Source of the DNA: Bacteroidales bacterium
GTDB taxonomy: Bacteria > Bacteroidota > Bacteroidia > Bacteroidales > UBA932
Direction of reading: 5' to 3'
Length of the DNA stretch: 64,000 nt
Assembly: GCA_022653735.1 (NCBI GenBank)
Contig: JALCSU010000005.1
Span: 20,774 to 84,773 of the forward strand
Shown here: piece after piece, positions 19,004-27,277 of the stretch
Position numbering within the stretch: the first letter of the stretch is position 1
Layout of the letters: every line of letters begins with the position of its first letter
Position numbers and translations under genes: made by a program
The notes under the pieces: model-generated
Seen by the model: only the letters and a program-made list of their open reading frames with translations
Told to the model about the DNA's origin: nothing
The model's database searches: none

Positions 19004-19017
19004 TAATCCAGTAAAGA

Positions 19018-20646
19018 ATGAACGTTATGCACACAAAGTATGTTTTCGTTACTGGCGGGGTAGCATCATCCCTGGGAAAAGGAATAATAGCCGCGTCTCT
19101 GGCAAAGCTTCTTCAGGCCAGAGGTCTCAGAGTCACAATTCAGAAATTTGATCCGTATATCAATGTGGATCCGGGAACATTGAACCCGTACGAACATGGC
19201 GAGTGCTATGTCACGGACGATGGTGCGGAGACCGATTTGGACCTTGGCCATTACGAGAGGTTTCTTGGCGTGCATTTGTCTCAGGCCAATAACGTCACTA
19301 CTGGCAGGATATATTGGACTGTAATCACTAAGGAACGCGAGGGTGCCTTCCTTGGCAAAACAGTGCAGATCGTGCCTCATATCACTGACGAGATTAAGCG
19401 CAGAATGCTTCTTTTAGGCAAATCTGGAAAATATGACGTGATTGTCACTGAGGTTGGTGGAACCGTGGGAGACATGGAGTCCCAGCCTTTCCTCGAGGCC
19501 ATCAGGCAGCTTCAGTGGGAGATGCCGGATGAGGATTTGCTGAGCATACACCTAACCTTGGTGCCTTACCTCAGGGCTGCGAAAGAGTTAAAGACGAAAC
19601 CTACCCAGCACTCCGTGCAGATGCTTCAGCAGGCAGGAGTACATCCGGACATAATTGTGTGCAGAACCGAGAAGGATCTTTCCCCGGAACTTAGGCGCAA
19701 AGTGGCCTTGTTCTGCAACGTGAAACCTGGCCACGTCATTCAGTCAATTGATGCTCCTTCGATATATCAGGTGCCTCTGTACATGGAAGACGAGAAGCTG
19801 GATCAGCTTGTGCTGGAGCATTTCGGCTGGAACGACCTGCCTGCTCCGGACCTGACGAAGCTGAAGGCCTTCCTGAATAAACTGTACAATCCGAAATCTG
19901 AAATAAACATCGCCTTGGTCGGAAAATATGTCGAACTGCAAGACGCATATAAATCCATTCTGGAATCTTTCGTCCACGCAGGCGCGGCGAACGAGTGCAA
20001 AGTAAACGTGCATTATGTTCACAGCGAATTTCTTGACGAGAAGAACCTAAAGGAAAAGATAGGGAATATGGACGGCATCCTAGTTGCCCCAGGCTTCGGA
20101 GAAAGAGGCCTTGAAGGCAAGGTGCTTGCCATTAGATATGCCAGAGAAAATAAAGTTCCGTTCTTCGGAATATGCCTCGGGATGCAGATGGCCGTGGTAG
20201 AGTTCGCCCGTGACGTGATTGGCATCAAAGATGCCTGCTCTGCCGAAGTAGTACCTAACGCCGAAAACCCTGTGATTGACCTCATGGAAGAGCAGAAGAG
20301 CACGACCATAAAAGGTGGCACGATGAGGCTCGGAGCTTACGATTGCAAGCTGGAAAAAGACTCGCTTGCCTACAGAATTTATGGCACTGACACGATTTCG
20401 GAGAGGCATCGTCATCGTTACGAGTTCAACAATGCTTACCTTGAGAAGTTCGAAGCCGCCGGAATGAAGGCGACAGGAAAGAACCCAGAGACTGGCCTCG
20501 TGGAAATCGTTGAACTGCCGACTCATCCGTTCTTCATAGGCGTTCAGTTTCATCCAGAGCTCAAGAGCACGCCAGAGAACCCACAGCCGATTTTCGTCAA
20601 TTTCGTGAAAGCAGCGATGGATTTCAAGGCAGGAAAAGAAAAATAA
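19018..20646 (+). CDS. pyrG: CTP synthase
   Basis: 542 residues, normal length. The N-terminal synthetase domain starts with [17 protein letters not shown] (ATP loop). The C-terminal class I glutamine amidotransferase has [10 protein letters not shown] with the nucleophile Cys near residue 388, and VQFHPELKS with the catalytic His and Glu near 518. It makes CTP from UTP, ATP and glutamine. The start may be at 19018 or at the second ATG at 19027, which sits right before the conserved [10 protein letters not shown]. Followed six bases later by the glutaminyl cyclase gene. Confidence 0.97.
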   Translation: MNVMHTKYVFVTGGVASSLGKGIIAASLAKLLQARGLRVTIQKFDPYINVDPGTLNPYEHGECYVTDDGAETDLDLGHYERFLGVHLSQANNVTTGRIYWTVITKEREGAFLGKTVQIVPHITDEIKRRMLLLGKSGKYDVIVTEVGGTVGDMESQPFLEAIRQLQWEMPDEDLLSIHLTLVPYLRAAKELKTKPTQHSVQMLQQAGVHPDIIVCRTEKDLSPELRRKVALFCNVKPGHVIQSIDAPSIYQVPLYMEDEKLDQLVLEHFGWNDLPAPDLTKLKAFLNKLYNPKSEINIALVGKYVELQDAYKSILESFVHAGAANECKVNVHYVHSEFLDEKNLKEKIGNMDGILVAPGFGERGLEGKVLAIRYARENKVPFFGICLGMQMAVVEFARDVIGIKDACSAEVVPNAENPVIDLMEEQKSTTIKGGTMRLGAYDCKLEKDSLAYRIYGTDTISERHRHRYEFNNAYLEKFEAAGMKATGKNPETGLVEIVELPTHPFFIGVQFHPELKSTPENPQPIFVNFVKAAMDFKAGKEK

Positions 20647-20652
20647 CCCCAT

Positions 20653-21423
20653 ATGTCAAAGTTCGTCAAAATATTCATTTGCTGCCTGGTAATAATGTTC
20701 TCCTTCACCTTCTGCGCAGGTTCGAAGGTGCATCAATATAAGGTTCAGGTAGTAAAGGAATATCCTCACGATCCTGCTTCCTATACTCAGGGCCTGTTTT
20801 TCTACGATGGGGCGATGTACGAGACCACCGGCCAGTACGGGGAATCCACGCTGAGGAAGGTGGACATCGCTACGGGAAAGGCACTGAAGCAGTTCAATTT
20901 CGATAGGAAATATTTCCTCGAAGGCTCAGTAGTGTTGAATGGCAACTTGTACATCCTCACTTGGACCAACAAAGTGGCCTTCGTCTACGATGCTGCGACG
21001 CTGCAATACAAGGCAACATATTCCTACCCTCGTGAGGGATGGGGGCTGACAACCGATGGCAAGAGTCTCATAGCCAGCGACGGCTCTTCAAGAATATATT
21101 TCCTTGATGAGAATTTCAAGCAGCAGAAAGTGCTGGCCGTCAAAATGAACGGTCGCAGCCTGAATATGCTGAATGAACTTGAATATATCGACGGCAAGAT
21201 ATGGGCGAACGTCTATATGACTGACATGATTGTTATTATTAACCCATCATCTGGCATCGTAGAAGGGGCAATCGACTGTACCGGCCTGTTGTCGCAGAGT
21301 CTGAGAGACGATAAGACCGACGTGCTTAACGGCATCGCTTACAATCCTGCCGACGGAAAAATTTACTTAACTGGCAAATACTGGAAGCGTCTGTACGAGG
21401 TGAAGCTGGCAGACAAGAAATAA
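20653..21423 (+). CDS. Glutaminyl-peptide cyclotransferase, exported
   Basis: 256 residues. An N-terminal hydrophobic stretch ends in FTFCAGS, which fits a lipoprotein signal (Cys near residue 21). The body is a beta-propeller of the plant/bacterial glutaminyl cyclase type: YPHDPASYTQGLFFYDGAMYETTGQYGESTLRK near residues 35-67, FLEGSVVLNG, YPREGWGLTTDGKSLI, and ELEYIDGKIWANVYMTDMI. It forms pyroglutamate at protein N-termini outside the cytoplasm. In Bacteroidetes lipoprotein export exposes Gln after signal cleavage, a plausible substrate. Possible co-transcription with pyrG. Confidence 0.88.
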   Translation: MSKFVKIFICCLVIMFSFTFCAGSKVHQYKVQVVKEYPHDPASYTQGLFFYDGAMYETTGQYGESTLRKVDIATGKALKQFNFDRKYFLEGSVVLNGNLYILTWTNKVAFVYDAATLQYKATYSYPREGWGLTTDGKSLIASDGSSRIYFLDENFKQQKVLAVKMNGRSLNMLNELEYIDGKIWANVYMTDMIVIINPSSGIVEGAIDCTGLLSQSLRDDKTDVLNGIAYNPADGKIYLTGKYWKRLYEVKLADKK

Positions 21424-21447
21424 TTCGCCGAGAAGCGGAAATTATAT

Positions 21448-21455
21448 TATATTTG
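21448..21455 (+). promoter_or_regulatory. Promoter (-7 box) of the TPP-riboswitch operon
   Basis: TATATTTG, an exact TAnnTTTG match, ends 11 bases before the riboswitch aptamer. Transcription would start at about 21,462. Confidence 0.6.
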
Positions 21456-21465
21456 CGGAAAATTA

Positions 21466-21548
21466 GCGGGGGTGAGGAAATGGTTGCCATTTCCCCTGAG
21501 ATCATACCCAATGAACCTGATGCGGTTAATACCGCCGTAGGGAAGCGT
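21466..21548 (+). ncRNA. TPP riboswitch (thi box)
   Basis: The conserved blocks of the TPP aptamer are all present in order: GGGGTGAGG, CTGAGATCATACCC, GAACCTGATGCGG, and TAATACCGCCGTAGGGAAG. It lies 54 bases before a TonB receptor gene. Binding of thiamine pyrophosphate would switch the downstream genes off. The 50 bases after the aptamer, which include GCCACATTAGTGGC, probably form the expression platform. Confidence 0.95.
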
Positions 21549-21601
21549 AATCTCAAACATGCCACATTAGTGGCGCCCCCTTGCATTAATATTAACACAT
21601 T

Positions 21602-23860
21602 ATGCGAGGTTTTATTTTTTATGCAGCATCTATGCTGCTCATGACGGCTCCGGCGGCCGCATTCGCCGGAAATGATTCAAAGTCCGCTGGCGAAGAGTCA
21701 GATAAGGTGGAGCATCTGGACAGCGTCGTCGTGTCTGCCTCCAGGGCAGGAAAATCCACTCCGATAACCTACACGATGGTTGGCAGGCAGGAGATTCGAA
21801 GCGCCAACCCGATAAATTCTGTTCCGATGATTCTGAATCTTCAGCCTTCGGTAGTGACTTACAACGAGGGTGGCACGGGCCTTGGCAACTCGAACATGAC
21901 GATCCGCGGCTCCAAAGGTTCCCAGATCAATGTAACCCTGAATGGGGTGACGCTCAACGATGCCGAGTCACAGGAAGTGTTCTGGGTGAACATTCCTTCA
22001 CTAGCCAGCATCCTCTCTTCCGTACAGGTTCAAAGGGGATTGGGAACGACTGCCAATGGAGCAGGAGCATTTGGAGCTTCCGTGAATATGTCAACGGCTT
22101 CCGTACAGGCGGATCCTTTCGCAGTGGTTGACGTCAGCGCAGGCTCATGGAACACTTTCGAGACTACTGTGGCCGCAGGAACTGGACTCTCTAAATCGGG
22201 CTTCTACGCCAATGCGGCATATTCAAGAGGCTATACCGATGGTTATATTCGTAATGCGAAAGTTAAATCGCAGTCGGCATTCGTGGTGCTAGGCTGGATG
22301 AACGAGCGCAACTCCCTCAGGATGACTTGGCTGATGGGTCACCAGAGGAGCGGTATAACATGGAATGGCATCGACATTGAGCAATATCATAAAGACCGGA
22401 AATATAATGACGCAGGGCAGTATTATGATGAATATGGCAACGTGCACTATTACGACAATGCCATTGACGCATACGATCAGAACCATATTCAGTTGAATTA
22501 TACTCACAGCTTCTCCGATGCGCTCACTTGGAGCACGACTCTGAATTATACTCGCGGCGATGGTTATGATGAATATTATAAAGAGGACAAGAAGCTGCCG
22601 AAATATGGTTTTGCCTCGACTTTCGGAAAGAGCGATATCATTTATCGAAAGCTCATGGGAAACGATTTCTACGTAGTGAATTCGGACTTAAAATACGCTT
22701 CCGACTTGCTTCGCCTAACTGGCGGGGTGAGCGTCTCCAAGTACGATGGTGACCATTGGGGAAGGGTTCTCTGGGCTGCGGTGCCAGGAGATTCTTTCGA
22801 TTATTCATCCTTGAAGCAAGGCAATAGGGAGGACAATCCTTGGTACTGGAATAACGGCACTAAGTACGACGTGTCTGCTCATGCCCGTGCGGAATATCTC
22901 GTAGGAGACTGGGTTACGCTTTTCGGTGATATCCAGTATCGTTATGTGGATCTTGACATGAACGGCGTGGACGACGACGCAGCCAGGGTCGATTATAGCG
23001 ACAGCTGGAATTTCCTGAATCCTCGCGCAGGCATGAACTTCGACTTTTCAGAGGCTCACAGAGCCTATTTCTCGGTGGCTCTAGGACATCGCGAACCAGG
23101 GAGAGGGGACATCAAGGAGAACATAAAGGGTGACATCAGTCCTTTGAAACCCGAGAAAATGCTGGACTTCGAGCTTGGGTATAATTATTCCGGAGCGAAA
23201 TTCTCCGGTTCTGCGAACGTCTACCTAATGGAATATAAGGACATGCTTCTGGAGACCGGGCGGCTCAGCTCCTCCGGCTATGCCATCAAGGAGAACGTGT
23301 CCAGGGGGTGGAGAAGGGGAGTGGAGCTGTCCGCTGCCTGGACTCCTACGCTCTGGTTCCGCCTCGATGCCAATGCTACGCTAAGCGTGAACCAGATAAA
23401 GGAATATGTCGACTATGCTTCCGTCAGCGACGGTGCAGAATTTGAGACCAAGGCTTTTGATTATGGCAGGTCAACCATGCTCATGTCACCGTCCTTCATT
23501 GGCATGGCAAAGCTCTCCGTCACCCCATGGAAGGATACCGGCAGGGGATCCTTGAAAACGACAACCTTCTCCATTGACGGCAAATACATCGGGAAACAAT
23601 ATCTGGACAATACGGAACGTTCTGACATGGAGATTCCAGGCTATTTCGTGAGCAATTTTTCCGTGGCTCATGAGTTCAAGGTGAACGGGGGCTTCCTCGG
23701 CCTGACCGGTTACGTGAATAACTTGTTCAACAACAAGTACTACGCATCAGGCTGGCGCTGGGAATCCTATTCGAAAGCCGATCAGAAGCTCACTACCGGC
23801 ATCGGCGTCTATTCTCAGGCTCCTGTCAATTTCATGTTCAAGGTCTCCTACAGATTCTAG
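21602..23860 (+). CDS. TonB-dependent outer-membrane receptor under TPP control
   Basis: 752 residues. An N-terminal signal peptide ends near APAAAFAG. The TonB-box-like segment is DSVVVSAS near residue 40, followed by the plug domain (IRGSKGSQINVTLNGVTLNDAE near 110-130) and a 22-strand barrel ending in the aromatic FMFKVSYRF. There is no carboxypeptidase-like N-terminal extension and no SusD partner, so it is a small-molecule receptor rather than a glycan one. The riboswitch indicates uptake of thiamine or a precursor across the outer membrane. The next gene encodes an inner-membrane transporter. Confidence 0.92.
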   Translation: MRGFIFYAASMLLMTAPAAAFAGNDSKSAGEESDKVEHLDSVVVSASRAGKSTPITYTMVGRQEIRSANPINSVPMILNLQPSVVTYNEGGTGLGNSNMTIRGSKGSQINVTLNGVTLNDAESQEVFWVNIPSLASILSSVQVQRGLGTTANGAGAFGASVNMSTASVQADPFAVVDVSAGSWNTFETTVAAGTGLSKSGFYANAAYSRGYTDGYIRNAKVKSQSAFVVLGWMNERNSLRMTWLMGHQRSGITWNGIDIEQYHKDRKYNDAGQYYDEYGNVHYYDNAIDAYDQNHIQLNYTHSFSDALTWSTTLNYTRGDGYDEYYKEDKKLPKYGFASTFGKSDIIYRKLMGNDFYVVNSDLKYASDLLRLTGGVSVSKYDGDHWGRVLWAAVPGDSFDYSSLKQGNREDNPWYWNNGTKYDVSAHARAEYLVGDWVTLFGDIQYRYVDLDMNGVDDDAARVDYSDSWNFLNPRAGMNFDFSEAHRAYFSVALGHREPGRGDIKENIKGDISPLKPEKMLDFELGYNYSGAKFSGSANVYLMEYKDMLLETGRLSSSGYAIKENVSRGWRRGVELSAAWTPTLWFRLDANATLSVNQIKEYVDYASVSDGAEFETKAFDYGRSTMLMSPSFIGMAKLSVTPWKDTGRGSLKTTTFSIDGKYIGKQYLDNTERSDMEIPGYFVSNFSVAHEFKVNGGFLGLTGYVNNLFNNKYYASGWRWESYSKADQKLTTGIGVYSQAPVNFMFKVSYRF

Positions 23861-23887
23861 AAATATTTTCTACCTTTGCCCCTTGTG

Positions 23888-24820
23888 ATGAATACAAAGG
23901 CTAAAGGTTATTTGCTGGGCTCGATAGCGGCGGCGACTTACGGGATGAACCCCTTGTTTGCGCTGCCGCTTTACAGTGATGGAATGGATCCGAACTCGGT
24001 TCTGTTCTTCAGATACGCTTTCGCGATTCCGATTCTGGCTCTGATGCTTAAGCTAAGGGGCAGGAGTTTCAAAATGAATGTCCGAAAGGAACTTCCGGCA
24101 TACATCATTCTGGGCTTATTGCTGGCGATGTCGTCACTGACGCTCTTCCTGAGCTACAACTATATGGCCGCAGGAATAGCCACGACCATCCTCTTCGTTT
24201 ACCCGCTGATGGTCGCAATCATAATGGCGCTCGTCTATAAGGAGAAAATAACGCTCCAGACAGCATTCTGCATATTCGTGGCAATAGCTGGGATTTCCTT
24301 GCTGTACAAGAGCGATGACGGCACCACGCTAAGCGTGGCAGGAACCATTTTCGTGCTGCTTTCCGCCCTCAGCTATGCGATTTACATCGTTGGAATCAAC
24401 TACAAAGGCATAAAAGACCTGTCCACCATAAAAGTGACGTTCTACATCATTTCGGCAGGCTTTTTCGTGTTCCTGATCCCAGCGCTGGTAAAAGGCCATG
24501 TGTCAACTCCTGATAAATGGTACCTCTGGTTCAACCTGCTGGCGCTCGCCATATTGCCGACCGTAGTGTCATTCGTTTGCACGACTGTCGCCATCCACGA
24601 CATCGGTTCCACTCCTGTAGCCATTCTGGGTGCTTTGGAACCCGTCACGGCAGTATTTTTCGGGGTTCTTTTGTTCAATGAGACGCTTTCGTTCCGTGAG
24701 GTAATCGGCCTGCTGCTCATCATTGCCGCTGTGACCGTAGTCATAATGGGCACCAGCGTCACGCACTTCCTCGTCCGCATCAGGAAAATGCTCCCGAGGC
24801 TGAGTAAAAACAGAAATTAA
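23888..24820 (+). CDS. EamA/DMT-family inner-membrane transporter, thiamine-linked
   Basis: About 310 residues with ten hydrophobic segments arranged as two EamA halves; the second ends PVAILGALEPVTAVFFGVLLFNETLSFREVIGLLLIIAA, the typical EamA C-terminal signature. Start at the ATG at 23888 (MNTKAKGYLLG); TTG at 23876 is possible. It begins 27 bases after the TonB receptor gene, so it shares the TPP riboswitch. This suggests it carries thiamine or a precursor across the inner membrane. TACCTTTG at 23871-23878 could be a second, nearly leaderless promoter. Confidence 0.85.
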   Translation: MNTKAKGYLLGSIAAATYGMNPLFALPLYSDGMDPNSVLFFRYAFAIPILALMLKLRGRSFKMNVRKELPAYIILGLLLAMSSLTLFLSYNYMAAGIATTILFVYPLMVAIIMALVYKEKITLQTAFCIFVAIAGISLLYKSDDGTTLSVAGTIFVLLSALSYAIYIVGINYKGIKDLSTIKVTFYIISAGFFVFLIPALVKGHVSTPDKWYLWFNLLALAILPTVVSFVCTTVAIHDIGSTPVAILGALEPVTAVFFGVLLFNETLSFREVIGLLLIIAAVTVVIMGTSVTHFLVRIRKMLPRLSKNRN

Positions 24821-24947
24821 AATTTTAATGAATATGAAAAAACTTGTTTCAGCGTTGTCAGTGGTGGCGGACGGTGTCTTTTTTTGTCGTTTGGACTGAT
24901 TATTGTGCAGTTAATGGGTAAAATAAGCCTGTTCGTTGAAAAATAAT

Positions 24948-24977
24948 TTTGGAAAAAGATAAATTTTTATATATTTG
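24948..24977 (+). promoter_or_regulatory. Promoter of the 25-kb small RNA candidate
   Basis: TTTG (24948-24951), 18 bases, then TATATTTG (24970-24977): both boxes of the Bacteroidetes promoter are exact. Confidence 0.7.
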
Positions 24978-24982
24978 TAATG

Positions 24983-25085
24983 AAAGTTCAAGGAACTTTC
25001 AATATTTGTTTGGTCAGTGTTTTTAGAATAAAGTTGTTTGTTTGAAGGCAGTCGGGTGCGATACCTCACTGCCTTTTCTTTTTTA
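24983..25085 (+). ncRNA. Small RNA candidate of about 100 nt
   Basis: Transcription from the promoter at 24948-24977 would begin near 24,983. The transcript opens with a perfect hairpin GAAAGTTC-AAG-GAACTTTC (24982-25000) and ends in AAGGCAGT ... GGT-N5-ACC ... ACTGCCTT followed by TTCTTTTTT (25045-25084), a good intrinsic terminator. No open frame of note lies between. It fills most of the 315-base gap before the CDF gene. A leader with attenuator for the CDF gene is the alternative. Confidence 0.65.
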
Positions 25086-25135
25086 TCATTATTTCATATA
25101 TTAGCGGCTGTTTTGTCGCAAAAATGTGAGGAGAA

Positions 25136-26029
25136 ATGGATCGTGCCAAGGAAATAACTTTCGTCACCCTTGTAGGTTCCGTCGTTAACCTGATTCTGAC
25201 TGTATTCAAGATCATTGCAGGCATAGTGGGCAAGTCAACCGCAATGCTGGCCGATGGCATACATTCTTTGAGTGACCTGGTCACAGACGTGATAGTGATA
25301 GTCTTCGTGAGAATCTCTGGCAAAGGCAGGGACAAGGATCACGATTACGGCCACGGCAAATTCGAGACATTCGCGACATTCATAATCGCCCTGATGCTGG
25401 CCATCGTGGCTTTCAACCTGATGGACGTGGGGATCAAGAAAATAAAAGATATTCTTGAAGGACAGCCTGTGCCAACGCCTAAAATGATAGCCGTTTGGGC
25501 TGCTGCTCTGTCCATTGTGGCGAAAGAGGCCCTGTATCAATATACGGCGATAAAAGGCAAGAAACTGGAAAGCCCCATGATGGTGGCAAACGCCTGGCAC
25601 CACAGGTCGGATGCCTTGTCCTCGATTGGCTCGCTGTTAGGAATAGGCGGAGCCATATTCCTAGGGAATAAATTCGCAATACTTGACCCTCTGGCAGGCT
25701 GCGTCATCAGCATATTCATATTCGTGATTGCTTTCAAGATGTCTATCCCTGCGATAAAGGAGCTGCTGGATGTCTCTCTGCCGGACGACATGGAAGAAAA
25801 AATAGTCAATACGGCGGTCTCGGTGCCTGGAGTCATCGATTTCCATAATCTGAAGACCCGCAAGGAAGGACCTTACATCATAATAGAAGGGCATCTGGTG
25901 GTGCCATCGGGCATGTCGCTGAAAGAGGCTCATGATATTTCCAAGGAAGTGGAGGAAGAGATATGGAAGGAATTCGGAAAAGAAACCCAGATTTCGCTTC
26001 ACATCGAGCCGGAAGACGATGCGGATTAA
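25136..26029 (+). CDS. Cation diffusion facilitator (CDF) metal exporter
   Basis: 297 residues with six membrane segments. The transport-site motifs are LADGIHSLSDLVTD (HxxxD) near residues 40-53 in TM2 and AWHHRSDALSSIGSLLG near 155-170 in TM5. The C-terminal cytoplasmic dimer domain ends in ETQISLHIEPEDDAD, with the usual His/Asp-rich tail. A proton-driven exporter of a divalent metal; HxxxD/HxxxD is the site pattern expected for zinc or cadmium rather than manganese. It is followed 34 bases later by a symporter gene. Confidence 0.9.
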   Translation: MDRAKEITFVTLVGSVVNLILTVFKIIAGIVGKSTAMLADGIHSLSDLVTDVIVIVFVRISGKGRDKDHDYGHGKFETFATFIIALMLAIVAFNLMDVGIKKIKDILEGQPVPTPKMIAVWAAALSIVAKEALYQYTAIKGKKLESPMMVANAWHHRSDALSSIGSLLGIGGAIFLGNKFAILDPLAGCVISIFIFVIAFKMSIPAIKELLDVSLPDDMEEKIVNTAVSVPGVIDFHNLKTRKEGPYIIIEGHLVVPSGMSLKEAHDISKEVEEEIWKEFGKETQISLHIEPEDDAD

Positions 26030-26063
26030 TGAATATGCCACATTTAATAACACAAGCTGATAA

Positions 26064-27260
26064 ATGAATATGAAGAAGAAATTTCATCTTGGGCTGCTGC
26101 CCAGAATCTTGATAGCCATACTGCTTGGCATCGTTCTTGGGCTTTTCTTTCCGCTGCCGTTGGTGAGATTCTTCGCGACATTCAACGGCATATTCAGTAA
26201 TTTCCTGCAATTCCTGATTCCTCTGATAATCATAGGGTTGGTGGTTCCTGCCATAGCGGACATCGGCCAGGGAGCAGGGAAGTTGCTGCTGATCACGGCT
26301 CTCATCGCATATTGCGACACTGTGTTCGCAGGGCTTTTTTCCTATGGCACCAGCGCTGCCATCTTCCCTAAAATAATCGTCGGAGGCGGGGGAGTGGAGG
26401 CAGTTAATGAATATGAAAACATAGAGCCTTTCTTCACGATTCAGATTCCACCCATGGTGGACGTGATGTCTTCGCTGGTGTTTGCCTTCACCCTGGGCCT
26501 TGGAATGGCATTTTTCGGCTCGACGAACTTGAAGAGCATAGCAGGTGAGTTCAAGGATATAATAGTGAAGACCATCGAGGTGGTGATTCTGCCGCTGCTG
26601 CCCATCTACATATTCGGAATATTCCTGGGCATGACCTTCACAGGACAGGCTGTCCACGTGATCAAGGTCTTCATCGGGATTATCGGCGTCATATTCATAA
26701 TGCACATCCTATTGCTGGTATTCCAATATTGCGTCGCTGGTGCCATCGCCGGCAGAAACCCTTTCAAGACTCTTGGGAAGATGATGCCGGCCTATTTCAC
26801 CGCTCTAGGCACTTCTTCTTCGGCGGCGACTATTCCCGTGACGCTGGAATGCGTCAAAAAGAATAAAGTCAGTGATGGAATCGCCGGTTTCGTCGTGCCT
26901 CTCTGCGCTACGATTCATCTTTCTGGAAGCTGCTTGAAAATCACGGCTTGCGCAGTCGCCTTGATGCTAATGAATGGCATGCCGTTCGACTTCCCGATGT
27001 TCCTGGGCTTCATCCTTATGCTTGGGGTGATGATGGTGGCAGCCCCTGGAGTGCCAGGCGGCGCCATAATGGCGGCGCTGGGCGTGCTGAGCTCGATGCT
27101 GGGTTTCGGAGAGCAGGAGCAGGCTTTGATGATAGCTCTCTACATCACGATGGATAATTTCGGCACGGCATGCAACGTGACCGGCGACGGAGCCATCGCC
27201 ATGGTCATAGACAAGTTCTTTCGCAAAAAAGCCCCGGAAATGCGTTCCGAGGCTTGTTAA
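26064..27260 (+). CDS. Dicarboxylate/amino acid:cation symporter (DAACS)
   Basis: 398 residues. Hairpin 1 carries the serine-rich stretch FTALGTSSSAATIPVTLECV near residue 250, and TM7/HP2 carry AAPGVPGGAIMAALGVLSSM and the substrate-site helix ALMIALYITMDNFGTACNVTGDGAIAMVI near the C-terminus. These are the GltPh-fold signatures of glutamate/dicarboxylate carriers. It lies in the inner membrane and imports an acidic amino acid or C4 acid with Na+ or H+. Convergent with nadE, 17 bases between the stops, with no clear terminator. Confidence 0.92.
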   Translation: MNMKKKFHLGLLPRILIAILLGIVLGLFFPLPLVRFFATFNGIFSNFLQFLIPLIIIGLVVPAIADIGQGAGKLLLITALIAYCDTVFAGLFSYGTSAAIFPKIIVGGGGVEAVNEYENIEPFFTIQIPPMVDVMSSLVFAFTLGLGMAFFGSTNLKSIAGEFKDIIVKTIEVVILPLLPIYIFGIFLGMTFTGQAVHVIKVFIGIIGVIFIMHILLLVFQYCVAGAIAGRNPFKTLGKMMPAYFTALGTSSSAATIPVTLECVKKNKVSDGIAGFVVPLCATIHLSGSCLKITACAVALMLMNGMPFDFPMFLGFILMLGVMMVAAPGVPGGAIMAALGVLSSMLGFGEQEQALMIALYITMDNFGTACNVTGDGAIAMVIDKFFRKKAPEMRSEAC

Positions 27261-27277
27261 AGCTGCGTGGCTCGGTG

